64,000 nt of DNA from Levilactobacillus zymae (GTDB lineage: Bacteria > Bacillota > Bacilli > Lactobacillales > Lactobacillaceae): contig NZ_JAVLAS010000001.1 of the NCBI RefSeq assembly GCF_032190635.1, positions 248,001-312,000 of the forward strand. The letters are read 5' to 3'. The translations under genes were made by a program, and so were the position numbers. The notes under the pieces are model-generated. The model worked only from the letters and a program-made list of their open reading frames with translations, ran no database searches and was not told the DNA's origin. Below, piece by piece: positions 9,384-19,089 of this stretch. How positions within the stretch are numbered: position 1 is the stretch's first letter; each line of letters starts with the position of its first letter.

Positions 9384-9411
9384 TGTACTTTTTGCGCAAA
9401 AGCGGTATAAT
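9384..9411 (+). promoter_or_regulatory. Promoter of yaaA-recF-gyrB-gyrA
   Basis: TGTACT (9384-9389), 16-base spacer, perfect -10 TATAAT (9406-9411), about 30 bp before the yaaA start. From 9050 to 9380 I see no gene or clear site. Confidence 0.6.
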
Positions 9412-9440
9412 ATAAGTAAAGAAAATGAAGGGGTGAAGTT

Positions 9441-9668
9441 GTGAAAAAAGCAATTTTCATTGAGACGCCCTACATCACACTAGGTCAGATGCTCAAGGAA
9501 GAATCCATTATCAGTACGGGTGGTCAAGCTAAGTGGTACTTGCGGGAAAACACCGTAACGGTGAACGACGAGCCGGATAACCGGCGTGGTCGCAAGTTGT
9601 ACCCGGGCGATAGCATTGCCGTACCTGATGCCGGATTATTTTTTATACGCTCAAAGCAGGGTGAATAA
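9441..9668 (+). CDS. yaaA: S4-domain RNA-binding protein YaaA
   Basis: 75 codons. Members are small S4-like RNA-binding proteins of unclear function that sit almost always between dnaN and recF. The sequence shows the S4 pattern: [23 protein letters not shown] then [21 protein letters not shown]. The start is GTG at 9441, preceded by GAAGGGG. The stop codon TAA at 9666-9668 overlaps the recF ATG at 9668 by one base, so the two are translationally coupled. Confidence 0.93.
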   Translation: MKKAIFIETPYITLGQMLKEESIISTGGQAKWYLRENTVTVNDEPDNRRGRKLYPGDSIAVPDAGLFFIRSKQGE

Positions 9669-10810
9669 TGTATTTGCAAGAGTTGCAGCTCCAAAATTTT
9701 CGGAATTACGCGTCGGCGGATTTACAGTTAGGTCACGGGATTAACGTCCTGTTGGGCGAAAACGCGCAGGGGAAGACCAACCTCTTGGAGGCCATTTACG
9801 CGTTAGCCCTGACTCGCAGCCACCGAACGGCTAATGACCATGATCTGATTAACTGGCAGGCCAAGACGGCCCGCATCAGTGGTCGGGTGGTCAAGGCCAG
9901 CGGCACGACGCCTTTGGAGCTGACTTTTTCACGTCAAGGTAAACGTGCCAAAATCAATCACTTAGAACAGGCCCGCCTCTCCCAGTATGTGGGTCAGCTC
10001 AACGTGATTTTATTTGCGCCGGAAGACCTGGCGATTGTTAAGGGGGCGCCCACCGTGCGGCGGCGGTTCATGGACATGGAATTTGGTCAGATGAACCCGC
10101 GGTATCTGTATAACCTGAGTCAGTACCGGACGCTGTTGAAGCAGCGCAACCAGTACCTGAAGGATTTGCAGCATCACCGCCAACACGATCTACTGTTACT
10201 CGACGTGTTGACCGACCAGCTGGCGGCATACGGCGCCGACATTATTCATCAACGATTGGTCTTGCTGCACCGCTTGGAGCGGTGGGCCCAGTCGATTCAC
10301 GCTGAGATTTCCCAGCACCGAGAGACCCTAACCTTTCACTACGCGACACAGGTGGCCGAGTCAGCGTTAGGCGATCCCAAGACCATCTGTGATGCGCTTA
10401 CGGCGCTCTATCAGAAGCAACGTGATAAGGAACTCTATCAGGGCACCACGCTGATTGGGCCGCACCGGGATGATTTGCGGTTCCAGGTCAATGACAAGAA
10501 CGTGCAGACGTTCGGGTCACAGGGCCAACAGCGGACCACGGCGTTGAGTGTCAAACTCGCAGAAATTGATTTAATGAAAGCTGAGACCGGGGAATATCCG
10601 GTCTTATTACTTGATGACGTCCTGTCCGAATTGGACGATGCGCGGCAAACGCACCTATTGACCGCCATTCAGGACAAAGTACAAACGTTTATAACCACCA
10701 CCAGCTTGAGCGGGATTACCCGCCAGTTGATCAAGGACCCGACGATTTTTCACGTCACCGCCGGGACCGTGGTGGCCGATGGGTCGACCGACACTGCGTC
10801 GGCCGAGTAG
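9668..10810 (+). CDS. recF: DNA repair and replication protein RecF
   Basis: 380 codons. RecF is an SMC-like ATPase that acts with RecO and RecR to load RecA at single-strand gaps. Walker [14 protein letters not shown] is at about residues 31-43, the RecF signature [18 protein letters not shown] at about 279-296 (ABC-signature region) and Walker [16 protein letters not shown] at about 315-329. The N-terminal [14 protein letters not shown] is typical. It overlaps yaaA by one base and is 21 bp from gyrB, so it is part of the yaaA-recF-gyrB-gyrA operon. Confidence 0.97.
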   Translation: MYLQELQLQNFRNYASADLQLGHGINVLLGENAQGKTNLLEAIYALALTRSHRTANDHDLINWQAKTARISGRVVKASGTTPLELTFSRQGKRAKINHLEQARLSQYVGQLNVILFAPEDLAIVKGAPTVRRRFMDMEFGQMNPRYLYNLSQYRTLLKQRNQYLKDLQHHRQHDLLLLDVLTDQLAAYGADIIHQRLVLLHRLERWAQSIHAEISQHRETLTFHYATQVAESALGDPKTICDALTALYQKQRDKELYQGTTLIGPHRDDLRFQVNDKNVQTFGSQGQQRTTALSVKLAEIDLMKAETGEYPVLLLDDVLSELDDARQTHLLTAIQDKVQTFITTTSLSGITRQLIKDPTIFHVTAGTVVADGSTDTASAE

Positions 10811-10831
10811 TCTGTTAAGGAGGATTAGACT

Positions 10832-12778
10832 GTGGCTGAAAACGAAAATGAAACCAAGGAAGAACGTGCCCGTGAATATGATGCCAGCCAAATCCAGGTC
10901 CTAGAAGGTCTGGAAGCGGTTCGTAAACGTCCCGGGATGTACATCGGGACCACGAGTTCCCAAGGTCTCCACCACTTGGTGTGGGAAATTGTGGATAACG
11001 GGATCGATGAAGCCTTAGCGGGCTTTGCCGACGCCATTCACGTTACGGTGGAAAAAGATAACAGTATCACCGTGACCGATAATGGCCGGGGGATTCCGGT
11101 GGATATCCAGAAGAAGACGGGGAAGCCCGCCCTGGAAACCGTCTTTACTATCCTGCATGCCGGCGGAAAGTTCGGCGGTGGTGGGTACAAGGTTTCCGGT
11201 GGTCTGCACGGGGTCGGGGCGTCCGTAGTGAACGCGTTGTCCTCTGAATTGGACGTTCAGGTTATTCGGGGCGGTAAGTGCTACGCCATGGACTTTACCC
11301 GCGGCCACGTCAAGACACCGATGCACGTGACTAAGACTGGATTACCGGAGGACCAACACGGGACGATCGTGCACTTCCTGCCAGATCCTGACATCTTCCG
11401 GGAAACCACGACCTACGACATTAAAACGCTGACCACGCGGATTCGTGAGCTGGCCTTCTTGAACAAGGGCTTACGGATTACGATTCGCGACGAACGGCCA
11501 GAAACGCCGACCGAAGACGACTTCCACTACGAAGGTGGGATTCGCCACTACGTTGACTACCTAAACGAAAATAAAACCACGCTGTTTGAACCCCCGATTT
11601 ACGTGGAAGGTCAAGAAAACGGGATTACCGTGGAAGTTGCCTTGCAGTACACTGACGACTACCACAACAATCTGCTGACCTTTACCAACAACATTCACAC
11701 TTACGAGGGGGGGACCCACGAGGAAGGCTTCAAGCGTGCTTTGACTCGGGTAGTGAACGACTACGCCCGGCAAAACAAGTTGATGAAGGATAACGAAGCT
11801 AACCTGACCGGGGATGACGTCCGTGAAGGGCTCACCGCCGTGGTTTCGGTCAAGCACCCGAACCCGCAGTTCGAAGGCCAGACCAAAACCAAGTTGGGGA
11901 ACTCCGATGCCCGGACGGCCGTGGATCACACCTTTGCCGACCACTTCATGCGTTTCTTGATGGAACACCCTGACGTGGCGCGTAAGATTGTGGATAAGGG
12001 GACCTTAGCCTCCAAGGCCCGGGTCGCCGCTAAACGTGCCCGGGAAGTGACCCGGAAGAAGAGTGGTCTGGAAATCAGTAACCTTCCCGGGAAATTGGCG
12101 GATAACACCTCCAAGGATCCGGAAATCTCGGAACTCTTCATCGTCGAAGGGGACTCCGCCGGTGGGTCGGCCAAGCAAGGTCGCTCCCGGTTGACGCAAG
12201 CCATTCTCCCCATTCGAGGGAAGATTTTGAACGTGGAAAAGGCCTCGATGGACCGAATCTTGGCTAACGAGGAAATTCGCTCGCTGTTCACGGCCATGGG
12301 GACCGGCTTCGGTGACGACTTTGACGTCGCTAAGGCCAACTACCATAAGCTGATCATCATGACCGATGCCGATGTCGACGGGGCCCACATTCGGACTCTG
12401 TTGTTAACGTTGATCTACCGCTACATGCGGCCGCTCCTAGATGCCGGCTTCGTGTACATTGCCTGCCCGCCGTTGTACCGGGTTCGTCAAGGAAAGTACC
12501 AACGGTATATCGATTCGGACGATGAGTTGAAGGAAGTCTTGGGTCAGTTGTCACCATCACCGAAGCCCCAGATTCAACGGTACAAAGGGCTCGGGGAAAT
12601 GGATGCGGAACAACTGTGGGAAACCACGATGAACCCAGATAACCGGCGACTCTTGCGGATGGACGCTAAGGATGCCATCAACGCCGATCAGGTCTTCAGT
12701 ATGTTGATGGGTGATAAAGTGGCGCCCCGGCGGGAGTTCATCGAAGACAATGCCACCTTTGCCGATCTGGACGTTTAA
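10832..12778 (+). CDS. gyrB: DNA gyrase subunit B
   Basis: 648 codons. GyrB supplies the ATPase and TOPRIM parts of gyrase, which introduces negative supercoils. Seen: GHKL ATPase motifs ([33 protein letters not shown]), the transducer region, TOPRIM with [18 protein letters not shown] (about residues 428-445) and the metal-binding [12 protein letters not shown], and the C-terminal [19 protein letters not shown]. The GTG start follows AAGGAGG with 8 bases of spacing. It lies directly before gyrA. Confidence 0.98.
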   Translation: MAENENETKEERAREYDASQIQVLEGLEAVRKRPGMYIGTTSSQGLHHLVWEIVDNGIDEALAGFADAIHVTVEKDNSITVTDNGRGIPVDIQKKTGKPALETVFTILHAGGKFGGGGYKVSGGLHGVGASVVNALSSELDVQVIRGGKCYAMDFTRGHVKTPMHVTKTGLPEDQHGTIVHFLPDPDIFRETTTYDIKTLTTRIRELAFLNKGLRITIRDERPETPTEDDFHYEGGIRHYVDYLNENKTTLFEPPIYVEGQENGITVEVALQYTDDYHNNLLTFTNNIHTYEGGTHEEGFKRALTRVVNDYARQNKLMKDNEANLTGDDVREGLTAVVSVKHPNPQFEGQTKTKLGNSDARTAVDHTFADHFMRFLMEHPDVARKIVDKGTLASKARVAAKRAREVTRKKSGLEISNLPGKLADNTSKDPEISELFIVEGDSAGGSAKQGRSRLTQAILPIRGKILNVEKASMDRILANEEIRSLFTAMGTGFGDDFDVAKANYHKLIIMTDADVDGAHIRTLLLTLIYRYMRPLLDAGFVYIACPPLYRVRQGKYQRYIDSDDELKEVLGQLSPSPKPQIQRYKGLGEMDAEQLWETTMNPDNRRLLRMDAKDAINADQVFSMLMGDKVAPRREFIEDNATFADLDV

Positions 12779-12844
12779 GCGTCACGCAAAGAGCCGTCGC
12801 GTCTCGACGGTTGGCACACGGAAGTAGGAACGGAGGATAAAAAT

Positions 12845-15370
12845 TTGGCTGATCAAGATTTGACCCATACGCGAATTACCGACGTGGACCTGTCGCAAAC
12901 CATGCGCAGTTCCTTCTTGGATTACGCGATGAGTGTCATCGTGGCCCGGGCGCTTCCCGATGTGCGGGATGGACTCAAGCCAGTACACCGGCGGATTCTA
13001 TACGATATGCACGAACTGGGGATTACCCCCGATAAACCTTTCCGGAAGTCGGCCCGGGTGGTCGGTGACGTGTTAGGGAAGTATCACCCCCATGGGGATA
13101 CCGCGGTCTACGAATCCATGGTGCGGATGGCGCAAGACTTCTCGTACCGCTACATGTTAGTGGACGGTCACGGGAACTTCGGCTCCGTCGATGGGGACGG
13201 GGCGGCCGCCATGCGGTATACCGAAGCGCGGCTGAGTAAAATCGCGCTGGAAATGCTGCGCGACATCAATAAAGATACGATCGATTATCAAGATAACTAT
13301 GATGGCAGTGAACGCGAACCGGTGGTCCTACCATCGCGGTTCCCGAACCTCTTAGTTAACGGGGCGTCCGGGATTGCCGTGGGGATGGCCACTAACATTC
13401 CGCCGCATAACCTGACGGAAGTGATTAGCGCCCTGCACATTCTGATGAAGAACCCCGATGCGACGCTGGCCGACTTAATGGAGGTCTTACCGGGTCCTGA
13501 TTTCCCAACCGGGGGAATCGTAATGGGCAAGGCCGCCATTCGTCGGGCTTACGAGACCGGGAAGGGGACCATTACCTTACGGGCCAAGGTCGACATCGAA
13601 GAAGAAAAGAATGGCAAGCAACGCATCGTGGCCACCGAAATTCCGTACATGGTGAACAAGGCTAAGTTGATCGAACGGATCGCTGAACTGGCCCGTGACA
13701 AGCGGATTGAAGGCATTACCGACGTCAACGATGAATCTGACCGGACCGGGATGCGGATCGTGGTCGACGTCCGGCGCGATGCCAGTGCCGAAGTCATCTT
13801 GAACAACCTGTACAAGATGACCTTGATGCAGACGTCCTTTGGGATCAACATGCTGGCGATCGTGGATGGGGCACCGAAGGTCTTGGGCCTGAAGTCCATT
13901 CTGCAACACTACTTGGACTTCCAGCTGCAAGTGATCCAACGACGGACGGCCTTTGACCTGAAGAAGGCCGAAGCCCGGGCCCACATCCTGGAAGGGTTGC
14001 GGATCGCGCTGGACCACATTGACGAGATCATCACGATCATTCGCCAATCCCAGACGGCCGAGCTCGCCAAGAACGAACTGATTTCGCGCTTTAGTCTCTC
14101 CGACAAGCAATCGCAAGCCATTTTGGACATGCGGTTGGTGCGTCTGACCGGTCTGGAACGCGAAAAGGTCGAGAAGGAATACAAGGACTTACAAGCAGCC
14201 ATTGCTGACTACAAGGCCATTTTGGCTTCACGCGAACGGCAACAAGAAATCATCTACCAAGAACTGCTGGACATCCAAAACAAGTTTGGCGACAAGCGCC
14301 GGACCGAATTAATGGTCGGCGAAGTCTTGAGCTTGGAAGATGAAGATCTGATCGCCGAAGAAGACGTGGTGGTCTCTCTGACCCACAACGGCTACATCAA
14401 GCGGTTACCGACCACTGAATTTAAGACCCAAAATCGCGGTGGTAAGGGCGTTCAGGGGATGGGCGTGCACGAAGACGACTTTATTGAACACTTAGTTGCC
14501 ACGTCGACGCACGACATGCTCCTGTTCTTCACCAACACCGGAAAGGTCTACCGGATGAAGGGGTACGAAATCCCCGAGTACGGCCGGTCGGCCAAGGGGA
14601 TTCCGGTGATCAACCTCCTCGGCATTAACACCGACGAGCACGTTCAGGCGGTTATCAACGTGGCCAATCCGGGACAAAACGCCGACAGCGACCTGTTCTT
14701 CACTACGGTTCACGGGACGGTTAAGCGGACGCCAGTGGACGAATTCGCCAACATTCGGAGTAACGGTCTGAAGGCGTTGAACCTGAAGGACGGCGACGAA
14801 CTGATGAACGTGGCAATCGTGCAGGATGATGCCAACATGATCATTGGGACGCACTTAGGCTACGCGGTCAGCTTCGCGGCAGCCGACGTCCGATCGATGG
14901 GTCGTTCGGCAACCGGGGTTCGCGGGATTCGCCTGCGTGATCACGATTACGTGATTGGCGCCAGTGTCTTGAAACCCACGGATCACGTCTTCGTGATTTC
15001 CGAAAAGGGTTACGGAAAGCAGACCGTCGCTACCGACTACCCAATTAAAGGTCGGGGCGGTAAGGGGATCAAGACCGTCAACGTGACCGCCAAGAACGGA
15101 CCGTTAGCGGGACTGACCACGGTTTCTGGTGATGAAGACATCATGTTAATCACCAACAAAGGGGTCATGATCCGCTTCAGCGTGGCCGACGTGTCGGAAA
15201 CGGGTCGGGCCACCTTAGGGGTTCACCTGATTCGGTTGAACGATGACGCGGAAGTGGCCACTATGGCCAAGGTCGCCAAGGAAGACGAGGACGACACCGA
15301 CGCTGAGTCGTCGACCGCCGAGGGGACCGAAACGGCACCGACAACCGACGAGTCACCAACTGAAAACTAA
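12845..15370 (+). CDS. gyrA: DNA gyrase subunit A
   Basis: 841 codons. GyrA carries the DNA-breakage tyrosine (in [13 protein letters not shown]) and a C-terminal beta-pinwheel for DNA wrapping, which contains the GyrA box QNRGGKG (about 523-529) and repeated pinwheel motifs. The TTG start at 12845 follows CGGAGGA. In the quinolone region the protein reads [10 protein letters not shown], so Thr86 stands where E. coli has Ser83 and Glu90 where it has Asp87. The C-terminal tail (about 815-841) is acidic and Thr/Ser/Glu-rich. It is the last gene of the operon and is followed by a hairpin terminator. Confidence 0.98.
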   Translation: MADQDLTHTRITDVDLSQTMRSSFLDYAMSVIVARALPDVRDGLKPVHRRILYDMHELGITPDKPFRKSARVVGDVLGKYHPHGDTAVYESMVRMAQDFSYRYMLVDGHGNFGSVDGDGAAAMRYTEARLSKIALEMLRDINKDTIDYQDNYDGSEREPVVLPSRFPNLLVNGASGIAVGMATNIPPHNLTEVISALHILMKNPDATLADLMEVLPGPDFPTGGIVMGKAAIRRAYETGKGTITLRAKVDIEEEKNGKQRIVATEIPYMVNKAKLIERIAELARDKRIEGITDVNDESDRTGMRIVVDVRRDASAEVILNNLYKMTLMQTSFGINMLAIVDGAPKVLGLKSILQHYLDFQLQVIQRRTAFDLKKAEARAHILEGLRIALDHIDEIITIIRQSQTAELAKNELISRFSLSDKQSQAILDMRLVRLTGLEREKVEKEYKDLQAAIADYKAILASRERQQEIIYQELLDIQNKFGDKRRTELMVGEVLSLEDEDLIAEEDVVVSLTHNGYIKRLPTTEFKTQNRGGKGVQGMGVHEDDFIEHLVATSTHDMLLFFTNTGKVYRMKGYEIPEYGRSAKGIPVINLLGINTDEHVQAVINVANPGQNADSDLFFTTVHGTVKRTPVDEFANIRSNGLKALNLKDGDELMNVAIVQDDANMIIGTHLGYAVSFAAADVRSMGRSATGVRGIRLRDHDYVIGASVLKPTDHVFVISEKGYGKQTVATDYPIKGRGGKGIKTVNVTAKNGPLAGLTTVSGDEDIMLITNKGVMIRFSVADVSETGRATLGVHLIRLNDDAEVATMAKVAKEDEDDTDAESSTAEGTETAPTTDESPTEN

Positions 15371-15386
15371 CTTGATTTGAGTGATG

Positions 15387-15419
15387 AAGAGCCTGGGACA
15401 AAAGCCCCGGGCTCTTTCT
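15387..15419 (+). terminator. Terminator after gyrA
   Basis: AGAGCC pairs with GGGCTCT around an A-rich loop and is followed by TTTCT, 17 bp after the gyrA stop. Confidence 0.65.
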
Positions 15420-15465
15420 ACGTTTAGTCAAGGGCAGATTGTGGAAATTATCCGCCTTACCGGTT

Positions 15466-15599
15466 GGTCCTGAAGAGGCTGGAACGTGGTGGGCACGACT
15501 TGAAGCCCTGAAAGTACCAGGTCTTCAAGCTCGGCCTTTGGGTAATCCGGGAAAGAACCCCGAATAACCCAAACGACACCACTGAGCCCCTTCAGGACC
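15466..15599. repeat. Structured intergenic repeat with three-way-junction folding
   Basis: Outer arms GGTCCTGAAGAGGCT (15466-15480) and AGCCCCTTCAGGACC (15585-15599) are complementary but for one position. Inside are two hairpins: CTTGAAG/CTTCAAG (15499-15505, 15523-15529) and TTTGGGT/ACCCAAA (15537-15543, 15567-15573). The motif GGCTGGAACG-N-GGTGGGCACG within it recurs at about 44148-44168. This looks like a dispersed structured element (MITE-like or ncRNA); orientation is not resolved. Confidence 0.55.
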
Positions 15600-15704
15600 G
15601 CCCTCACGGCTAAATTGAGCGTACACGAAATAGTGTCTCGCGGTGATTGAAATTGGAAATATCAACGTGAGACTGTTAGAATTTAATTCATAAGGTGCAA
15701 AACC

Positions 15705-15833
15705 TTATTGGACCTTGAGTCCGTGGTATGAGTAATCATACAATTGGTTGGCTTTCACCATGGCTAAAAGACATTTGACGGTCTTATTCATGCAAGCCAC
15801 CACTGCGACCTTATCTCGTTTGGGATGAGGTCT
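15705..15833 (-). pseudogene. C-terminal remnant of an IS110-family transposase
   Basis: The minus strand encodes about 40 residues, RPHPKRDKVAVVACMNKTVK and then CLLAMVKANQLYDYSYHG before a stop. The VAVVACMNK...LLAMVK pattern resembles the C-terminal end of IS110/IS116/IS902 transposases. No start, no upstream transposase sequence and no DEDD residues are present, so it is a fragment. The rest of 15371-15990 holds no gene. Confidence 0.45.
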
Positions 15834-15840
15834 TTTTTTT
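15807..15840 (+). terminator. Terminator-like hairpin
   Basis: GACCTTATC and GGGATGAGGTC pair imperfectly around TCGTTT, followed by eight T. It may belong to the decayed insertion element or to an unmarked transcript. Confidence 0.45.
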
Positions 15841-15990
15841 CTAGGGCCTAGCTAGGCCTCTAACGGCCGACGACCAAGCGAATTTGCTTTGTTATAACCA
15901 ATTAAATATTTATTTAGTTATGTAAAGGGTTTCCCCACTTGCCTTGCAGGTACCTGCTGGCTACACTGGGGCCATTAGGAGGCGAGGCGT

Positions 15991-16476
15991 ATGACGCCAG
16001 CAGAGATTCAACGCTGGGCGGTCGCGGCATTGGGCGAAGCGGCCGTGTTAACCACACAAACGCAGGGCATGGAGATTGATCTTGCGTTACATATTTCTCG
16101 AGTGGCACAGTTTTGCGTGTTTTTTGATCAATTGGGGCGGTGGCATCAGCGATTTACTACCAACGACTTGGTAAATGAACGGGGGGAGATTCTATCCTTT
16201 CAAGTTCACGTGGATTGTCGGCCCACGCCGCCCCCCATCGCCAACTTACGGGTCACGGAGATTAAAACGGCCTTGCAGTTTCTGTTGGACACCCACGCCC
16301 CGCTAACCATCTCTACCCAGCCGGCGGAGGGGGTCATGACTTGGCGCCCGCAACACCTGCGGGAATTAAGTGCGCTAGTTAACTTTTTGGGGAGCGTCCA
16401 GGTGACCTATCAGTTATTGGCCCGAGCCAACCGGTGGGTGCAACTCCGGGTGGATCTGAACGATTTTCCCCGGTAA
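15991..16476 (+). CDS. Hypothetical protein, 161 aa
   Basis: 161 codons starting with ATG at 15991, preceded by TAGGAGGCGAGGCGT, a good Shine-Dalgarno. I do not recognise the family. It has no signal peptide or membrane segment and is predicted cytoplasmic and mixed alpha/beta (for example MEIDLALHISRVAQFCVFFDQL; VTEIKTALQFLLDTHAPLTI). It stands alone between gyrA and rpsF, transcribed with the same strand as both but separated from rpsF by a promoter. GC-rich third positions match the core genes, so it is probably resident rather than recently acquired. Confidence 0.7.
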   Translation: MTPAEIQRWAVAALGEAAVLTTQTQGMEIDLALHISRVAQFCVFFDQLGRWHQRFTTNDLVNERGEILSFQVHVDCRPTPPPIANLRVTEIKTALQFLLDTHAPLTISTQPAEGVMTWRPQHLRELSALVNFLGSVQVTYQLLARANRWVQLRVDLNDFPR

Positions 16477-16568
16477 GCGGAAATTTTTTAGTGACGTGGC
16501 AAAAATCGAGCCGCTCCCGTCGGAGTTAACGGTGTATCGTCAGTCACGCCCAGTCGGTCGGCCCCGAT

Positions 16569-16597
16569 TTGCGTCGCAATTGTTTTTATGCTATACT
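16569..16597 (+). promoter_or_regulatory. Promoter of rpsF-ssb-rpsR
   Basis: TTGCGT (16569-16574), exactly 17 bases, TATACT (16592-16597), about 90 bp before rpsF. Confidence 0.8.
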
Positions 16598-16603
16598 ACT
16601 AGC

Positions 16604-16676
16604 TTGTGAGTATCTGGCTTACGCTAGTGACTCTCCTTGCTTCCGCACAAGAGGCGGGGGCCTGAAGTCCATAAGG
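16604..16676 (+). promoter_or_regulatory. Leader of rpsF operon, possible S6:S18-binding RNA
   Basis: A structured 5' leader with TTCCGC and GGCGGGGG able to pair around an ACAAGA loop. In many bacteria a comparable leader carrying a CCG bulge is bound by the S6:S18 complex for autoregulation. The match here is by position and a simple hairpin only. Confidence 0.4.
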
Positions 16677-16689
16677 AGGTGTACGATTC

Positions 16690-16986
16690 ATGGAAACTAC
16701 GAAATACGAAATTACCTACATCATTCGTCCAGATCTTGACGACGCTGCTAAGACTGCTTTGGTAGAACGTTTTGACAAGATCGTTACGGATAACGGTGCA
16801 GAAATCATCAGTTCGAAAGACTGGTCAAAGCGTCGTTTTGCTTACGAAATCGGCGGTTACAACGAAGGTATCTACCACGTTATCACGTTGAACACTAACG
16901 ATGACGAAGCTTTGAACGAATTCGACCGTTTATCCAAGATCAATGGCGATATCTTACGTCATATGATCGTTAAGTGCGAAGACTAA
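16690..16986 (+). CDS. rpsF: 30S ribosomal protein S6
   Basis: 98 codons. S6 binds 16S rRNA with S18 on the 30S platform. The sequence [18 protein letters not shown], the [14 protein letters not shown] segment and [15 protein letters not shown] end match the family. The RBS AAGGAGGTG lies 8-9 bases before the ATG. It is first in the rpsF-ssb-rpsR operon, driven by the promoter at 16569. Codon use is strongly biased, as expected for a highly expressed gene. Confidence 0.98.
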   Translation: METTKYEITYIIRPDLDDAAKTALVERFDKIVTDNGAEIISSKDWSKRRFAYEIGGYNEGIYHVITLNTNDDEALNEFDRLSKINGDILRHMIVKCED

Positions 16987-17026
16987 TTCTAACTTTAACT
17001 TTTAATTTGAGAGGAGTTATTCAGCA

Positions 17027-17617
17027 ATGATCAACCGAGTAGTACTTACTGGCCGACTGACACGGGACGTTGACTTACGATACACCCAAGGCGGTGCTGC
17101 TGTTGCCACGTTTACTTTGGCCGTTGATCGGCGGTTCACCAACCAGCAAGGTGAGCGGGAAGCTGATTTCGTTAGTTGTGTGATTTGGCGCAAATCCGCG
17201 GAGAATTTTGCCCAATACATGCATAAGGGATCTTTGGTCGGCATCGAAGGCCGGATTCAGACCCGAAACTACGAAAACCAGCAGGGCCAACGGGTCTATG
17301 TGACCGAAGTGGTCGTCGAAAACTTTTCCTTCTTGGAACCACGTTCGAGCAATCGTAACGCGGCGCCCCAAGGTGGGAATAACTACGGCGCTCCTGTGAA
17401 TAACGCCCCTCAGAATAATCAGAATCAAAATAACAATCCGTTTACCAGCGGCACCAACAACGGCGCCCAAGGTAACGCTAATCCGGCAACGAGTGCGCCG
17501 AGCACACCGGCCGGGAATAACCAGTCCAACAACGGGAACCAGGGTAGCAATACCAACGATCCGTTTGCGAACACTGGGGATTCGATTGATATTTCCGATG
17601 ATGATTTACCGTTCTAA
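17027..17617 (+). CDS. ssb: Single-stranded DNA-binding protein
   Basis: 196 codons. The N-terminal OB-fold (about 1-105) is recognised by [20 protein letters not shown] and [19 protein letters not shown] long disordered Asn/Gln/Gly-rich linker (about 110-180, [15 protein letters not shown]) follows, and the protein ends with the acidic tip DISDDDLPF, which recruits repair and replication partners. The RBS GAGAGGAG precedes the ATG. Its place between rpsF and rpsR is universal in Firmicutes. It protects single-stranded DNA at replication forks. Confidence 0.98.
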   Translation: MINRVVLTGRLTRDVDLRYTQGGAAVATFTLAVDRRFTNQQGEREADFVSCVIWRKSAENFAQYMHKGSLVGIEGRIQTRNYENQQGQRVYVTEVVVENFSFLEPRSSNRNAAPQGGNNYGAPVNNAPQNNQNQNNNPFTSGTNNGAQGNANPATSAPSTPAGNNQSNNGNQGSNTNDPFANTGDSIDISDDDLPF

Positions 17618-17648
17618 AAAAACTCACTAAACGAGGAGGGAATTATCC

Positions 17649-17885
17649 ATGGCAGGACAACGTCGTGGCGGCCGTCGCCGTCGTAAGGTTGACTTCATCG
17701 CAGCCAACCACATCGAATACATTGATTACAAAGACACTGACTTATTACGTCGATTCATTTCCGAACGGGGCAAGATTTTACCTCGCCGGGTAACTGGTAC
17801 GAGTGCCAAGAACCAACGTAAGTTAACCATTGCTATCAAGCGTTCACGGATCATGGGCTTAATGCCATTCGTCAGCGAAGACTAG
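17649..17885 (+). CDS. rpsR: 30S ribosomal protein S18
   Basis: 78 codons. The basic start [16 protein letters not shown], the motif [20 protein letters not shown] and the end [16 protein letters not shown] define S18. The RBS CGAGGAGGG precedes the ATG. It is the last gene of the operon and is followed by a terminator. Confidence 0.98.
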   Translation: MAGQRRGGRRRRKVDFIAANHIEYIDYKDTDLLRRFISERGKILPRRVTGTSAKNQRKLTIAIKRSRIMGLMPFVSED

Positions 17886-17892
17886 CTTTGAA

Positions 17893-17926
17893 GAACGACA
17901 CCTATTAACGGGTGTCGTTTTTTTTA
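17893..17926 (+). terminator. Terminator after rpsR
   Basis: AACGACACC and GGGTGTCGTT form a strong stem followed by seven further T. Confidence 0.93.
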
Positions 17927-17943
17927 TCCCCCAAAATTAAGAG

Positions 17944-18190
17944 TTATGCACAGAAAATGGTGGATAACTACCATATTTAGTGGATAACTGACTCAAAACC
18001 ACTAAATGTTGCACTATCTGCTGAAGCTATACAAGTAGGTGCTGATTTATGCAGTTGCGAGTCACCAGCGAACGAATTGATAAGTTAGTTTAGTAAAATA
18101 ACTATATGCGAAAATACAAGTTATGAGCACTTAGAAATCTTGACTATTTTTCGTGTTGTTATCCCCATCTGTGGACAATTCTGTGCATAA
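17944..18190. promoter_or_regulatory. DnaA-box-like cluster downstream of rpsR
   Basis: Six near-consensus sites in about 250 bp: TTATGCACA (17944), GGTGGATAA (17959), AGTGGATAA (17979), TTATCCCCA (18159), TGTGGACAA (18170) and TGTGCATAA (18182). The 449-bp gap has no gene. The sites are 12 kb from oriC. Confidence 0.5.
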
Positions 18191-18334
18191 CTTCATTTCT
18201 GAGGAAACTATTTTGTCTAGCTTAAACCGGCTATCAGCTGGATAATTGGACGTTAAGTCTTGAACGGTCACGACTTGCGTTTCCCCCGGGACTTCCCTTA
18301 TGCTGGGGATATCATGAAAACGGGAGGAACGGCT

Positions 18335-19027
18335 GTGGGACGCTATCAAACGACACAGATTTTTCAACTCAGAGAAATCGGTCTGGGGCTCACCTTTATT
18401 GGGGGATTTATTGACGCCTATACCTTTGTGCAGCGCGGTGGGGCGTTGGCGGCGGGGCAGACCGGTAACCTGATCTTCTTGAGTGTCGACGTGGCCCAAC
18501 GTGATTTACCGGGGGCGTTGACCAAGTTGGCTACCGTCTTAGCCTTCATGCTGGGGGTCATGGCGGTCCGCGTCTGGGAATACCGGCTGCGGCCCCGGTC
18601 ACACTATTGGCGCCTTTTGAGCCTGGTTGCCGAACTAGTGGTTTGTGGTGTGGTGGGCGCCTTACCCGCGAACGTCCCCAACTACCTGATTACCCCACCC
18701 CTAGCGTTGGTCATGGCCATGCAAACCACGGCCTTTGGGACGATTGCCGGTCACGGTTACAATAACGTCTTTTCGACCGGCAACCTCAAGAAAGCAACCA
18801 GCGCGCTGGCAGCGTACGGCATGAGTAGTGATCCGGATCAGTTGATGATCAGCCGCGTGTACTTTGAACTGGTGGGCGCCTTTGCCGGTGGGGCGATGGT
18901 CTCGGCGCTCTTACAAACGCTGTGGGGAACCCGGACCATTTGGGTCGCCATGGGTGTGATTGGCCTGGTGGGTGGGTACTACATTTGGTTATTGTTTCGG
19001 CGCTCCCGAGCAACTCGATCGTCATAA
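18335..19027 (+). CDS. DUF1275 (YoaK-like) integral membrane protein
   Basis: 230 codons from GTG at 18335, selected because GGGAGGA lies 6 bases upstream; longer in-frame starts precede this RBS. DUF1275 proteins are six-segment membrane proteins of unknown function. Visible are GGFIDAYTFVQRGGALAAGQTGNLIF split over the first helices (G-x-x-D-A motif and QTGN, typical of the family), NVFSTGNLKKATSAL and a C-terminal pair of hydrophobic helices ending RRSRATRSS. It is a single-gene unit closed by a bidirectional terminator. Confidence 0.85.
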   Translation: MGRYQTTQIFQLREIGLGLTFIGGFIDAYTFVQRGGALAAGQTGNLIFLSVDVAQRDLPGALTKLATVLAFMLGVMAVRVWEYRLRPRSHYWRLLSLVAELVVCGVVGALPANVPNYLITPPLALVMAMQTTAFGTIAGHGYNNVFSTGNLKKATSALAAYGMSSDPDQLMISRVYFELVGAFAGGAMVSALLQTLWGTRTIWVAMGVIGLVGGYYIWLLFRRSRATRSS

Positions 19028-19035
19028 AACGAGTC

Positions 19036-19088
19036 AAAAAAGCCCGACCAGTTACCGGAGTTACCAGTAACTAGTCGGGTTTTTTTGA
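19036..19088. terminator. Bidirectional terminator
   Basis: AAAAAAGCCCGAC and GTCGGGTTTTTTT flank further pairing AGTTAC/GTAACT. It serves the DUF1275 gene on the plus strand and the amidohydrolase on the minus strand. Confidence 0.9.
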
Positions 19089-19089
19089 C

